The translations under genes and the position numbers were made by a program. A stretch of 64,000 nucleotides of DNA. Source: a virus. Shown in pieces: positions 63,764 through 64,000 of the stretch. The first letter of the stretch is position 1, and each line of letters starts with the position of its first letter. The DNA is taken from IMG/VR virus record IMGVR_UViG_3300037502_003888, positions 36,643 through 100,642 of that record; one strand, written 5' to 3'. The notes beneath the pieces were generated by a model. That model saw only the letters and a program-made list of their open reading frames with translations. It was not told the origin of the DNA and searched no databases.

Positions 63764-63856
63764 TGGCGGAAGAGGTGAGACTCGAACTCACACACCCATC
63801 TCTGGGCCTTCGGTTTTCAAGACCGCTGCCGCTATGCCGATTCGGCTAACTCTTCC
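63764..63856 (-). tRNA. tRNA-Ser (anticodon UGA), CCA encoded
   Basis: Acceptor GGAAGAG/CTCTTCC, anticodon loop CTTGAAA (TGA), a long class-II variable arm, T-stem GTGAG/CTCAC with loop TTCGAGT, and encoded GCCA at 63767-63764. The long arm and anticodon agree on serine. Confidence 0.93.
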
Positions 63857-63860
63857 TGAT

Positions 63861-63938
63861 TGGTACCCCTGGTGAGATTCGAACTCACAGTGCTTCTCCT
63901 TTTGAGAGAGACGGCTTTGCCAATTTGCCCACAGGGGT
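63861..63938 (-). tRNA. tRNA with Leu-type anticodon CAA, short variable arm
   Basis: Acceptor ACCCCTG/CAGGGGT, D-region with GG, anticodon stem TCTCT/GGAGA with loop CTCAAAA (anticodon CAA, reading UUG), variable loop AGCACT, T-stem GTGAG/CTCAC, and encoded ACCA. Leucine tRNAs of bacteria normally have a long variable arm; this one does not. Leucine identity is inferred from the anticodon and A73 only. Confidence 0.8.
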
Positions 63939-63944
63939 GAGAGG

Positions 63945-64000
63945 TGGTGCGGCAGGTGGGACTCGAACCCACAGGTCTCGGGATTTTAAGTCCGGGGCGT
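63945..64000 (-). tRNA. tRNA with Leu-type anticodon UAA (cut by window end)
   Basis: Only the 3' part is in the window: anticodon loop CTTAAAA (TAA), variable loop AGACCT, T-stem GTGGG/CCCAC with loop TTCGAGT, acceptor strand CTGCCGC, discriminator A and encoded CCA. The anticodon stem as read has one C-C mismatch. As in the neighbour, the variable arm is short for leucine. Confidence 0.75.

Noticed and set aside
1-64000. CRISPR arrays, insertion sequences, integrase or attachment sites
   Set aside because: None seen: the only regular repeats are inside coding sequence (3376-3729, 47955-49480), and no transposase or recombinase motifs were found.

Overview
The window is a piece of a large T4-like myovirus (contractile-tailed phage) genome, probably from an uncultured aquatic phage. 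The evidence is a T4-type set of proteins: a gp47-like exonuclease subunit, a gp55-like late sigma factor, and baseplate proteins resembling gp53, gp5, gp25 and gp6. T4-late-type TATAAATA promoters, ThyX, a run of tRNA genes and very dense packing (ATGA, GTGA, TTGA and TAATG overlaps almost everywhere) fit the same picture. Family names come from reading motifs and recalled families; no database search was possible.

Layout. (1) 1-3000, minus strand: a GT10-like glycosyltransferase split into two frames and cut by the window edge, gp47, and a gp55-like sigma factor fused to an N-terminal conserved module and driven by a host-type promoter. (2) 3.0-34.5 kb, plus strand: the late tail module. 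It holds a tube-cap-like protein, gp53, a probable hub protein, gp5, a low-complexity tail protein, gp25, gp6, a 4910-residue giant protein with an FG-GAP propeller, two small structural proteins, a tail fibre, and an adhesin ending in a piece of a von Willebrand A domain. (3) 34.6-51.3 kb, mostly plus strand and continuing from the tail genes: an accessory cluster with three nucleotide-sugar-transferase-like proteins, five consecutive radical SAM proteins, a 33-residue peptide gene, a carbamoyltransferase, a GT10-like enzyme (minus strand) and a 1143-residue protein made of repeated glycosyltransferase-like modules. (4) 51.2-60.1 kb, minus strand: a probable early region with a DegT aminotransferase, ThyX, small conserved phage proteins, a metallopeptidase/VWA protein and a MoxR ATPase, another GT10-like enzyme, a cupin, and the two halves of the ADP-heptose enzyme HldE. 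Several host-type promoters lie here. (5) 60.1-64.0 kb: two short plus-strand genes ending at a bidirectional terminator, then on the minus strand an RNase H-like protein, tRNA-Arg, an FkbM methyltransferase, an unknown protein, a GT2 enzyme and three more tRNAs, the last truncated.

How it may work together. Early genes seem to use sigma70-like promoters, three of which share an extended -35 block, TTGACCA(G/C)AAATTC. Tail genes use TATAAATA-type promoters that the gp55-like factor would recognise. The many sugar enzymes (heptose activation, aminotransfer, O-carbamoylation, methylation, glycosyl transfer), plus five twitch-type radical SAM enzymes placed directly after the tail adhesins, suggest that the phage builds and attaches an unusual glycan or other modification. 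The target could be its own tail or the host surface. The substrate is not visible in the sequence.
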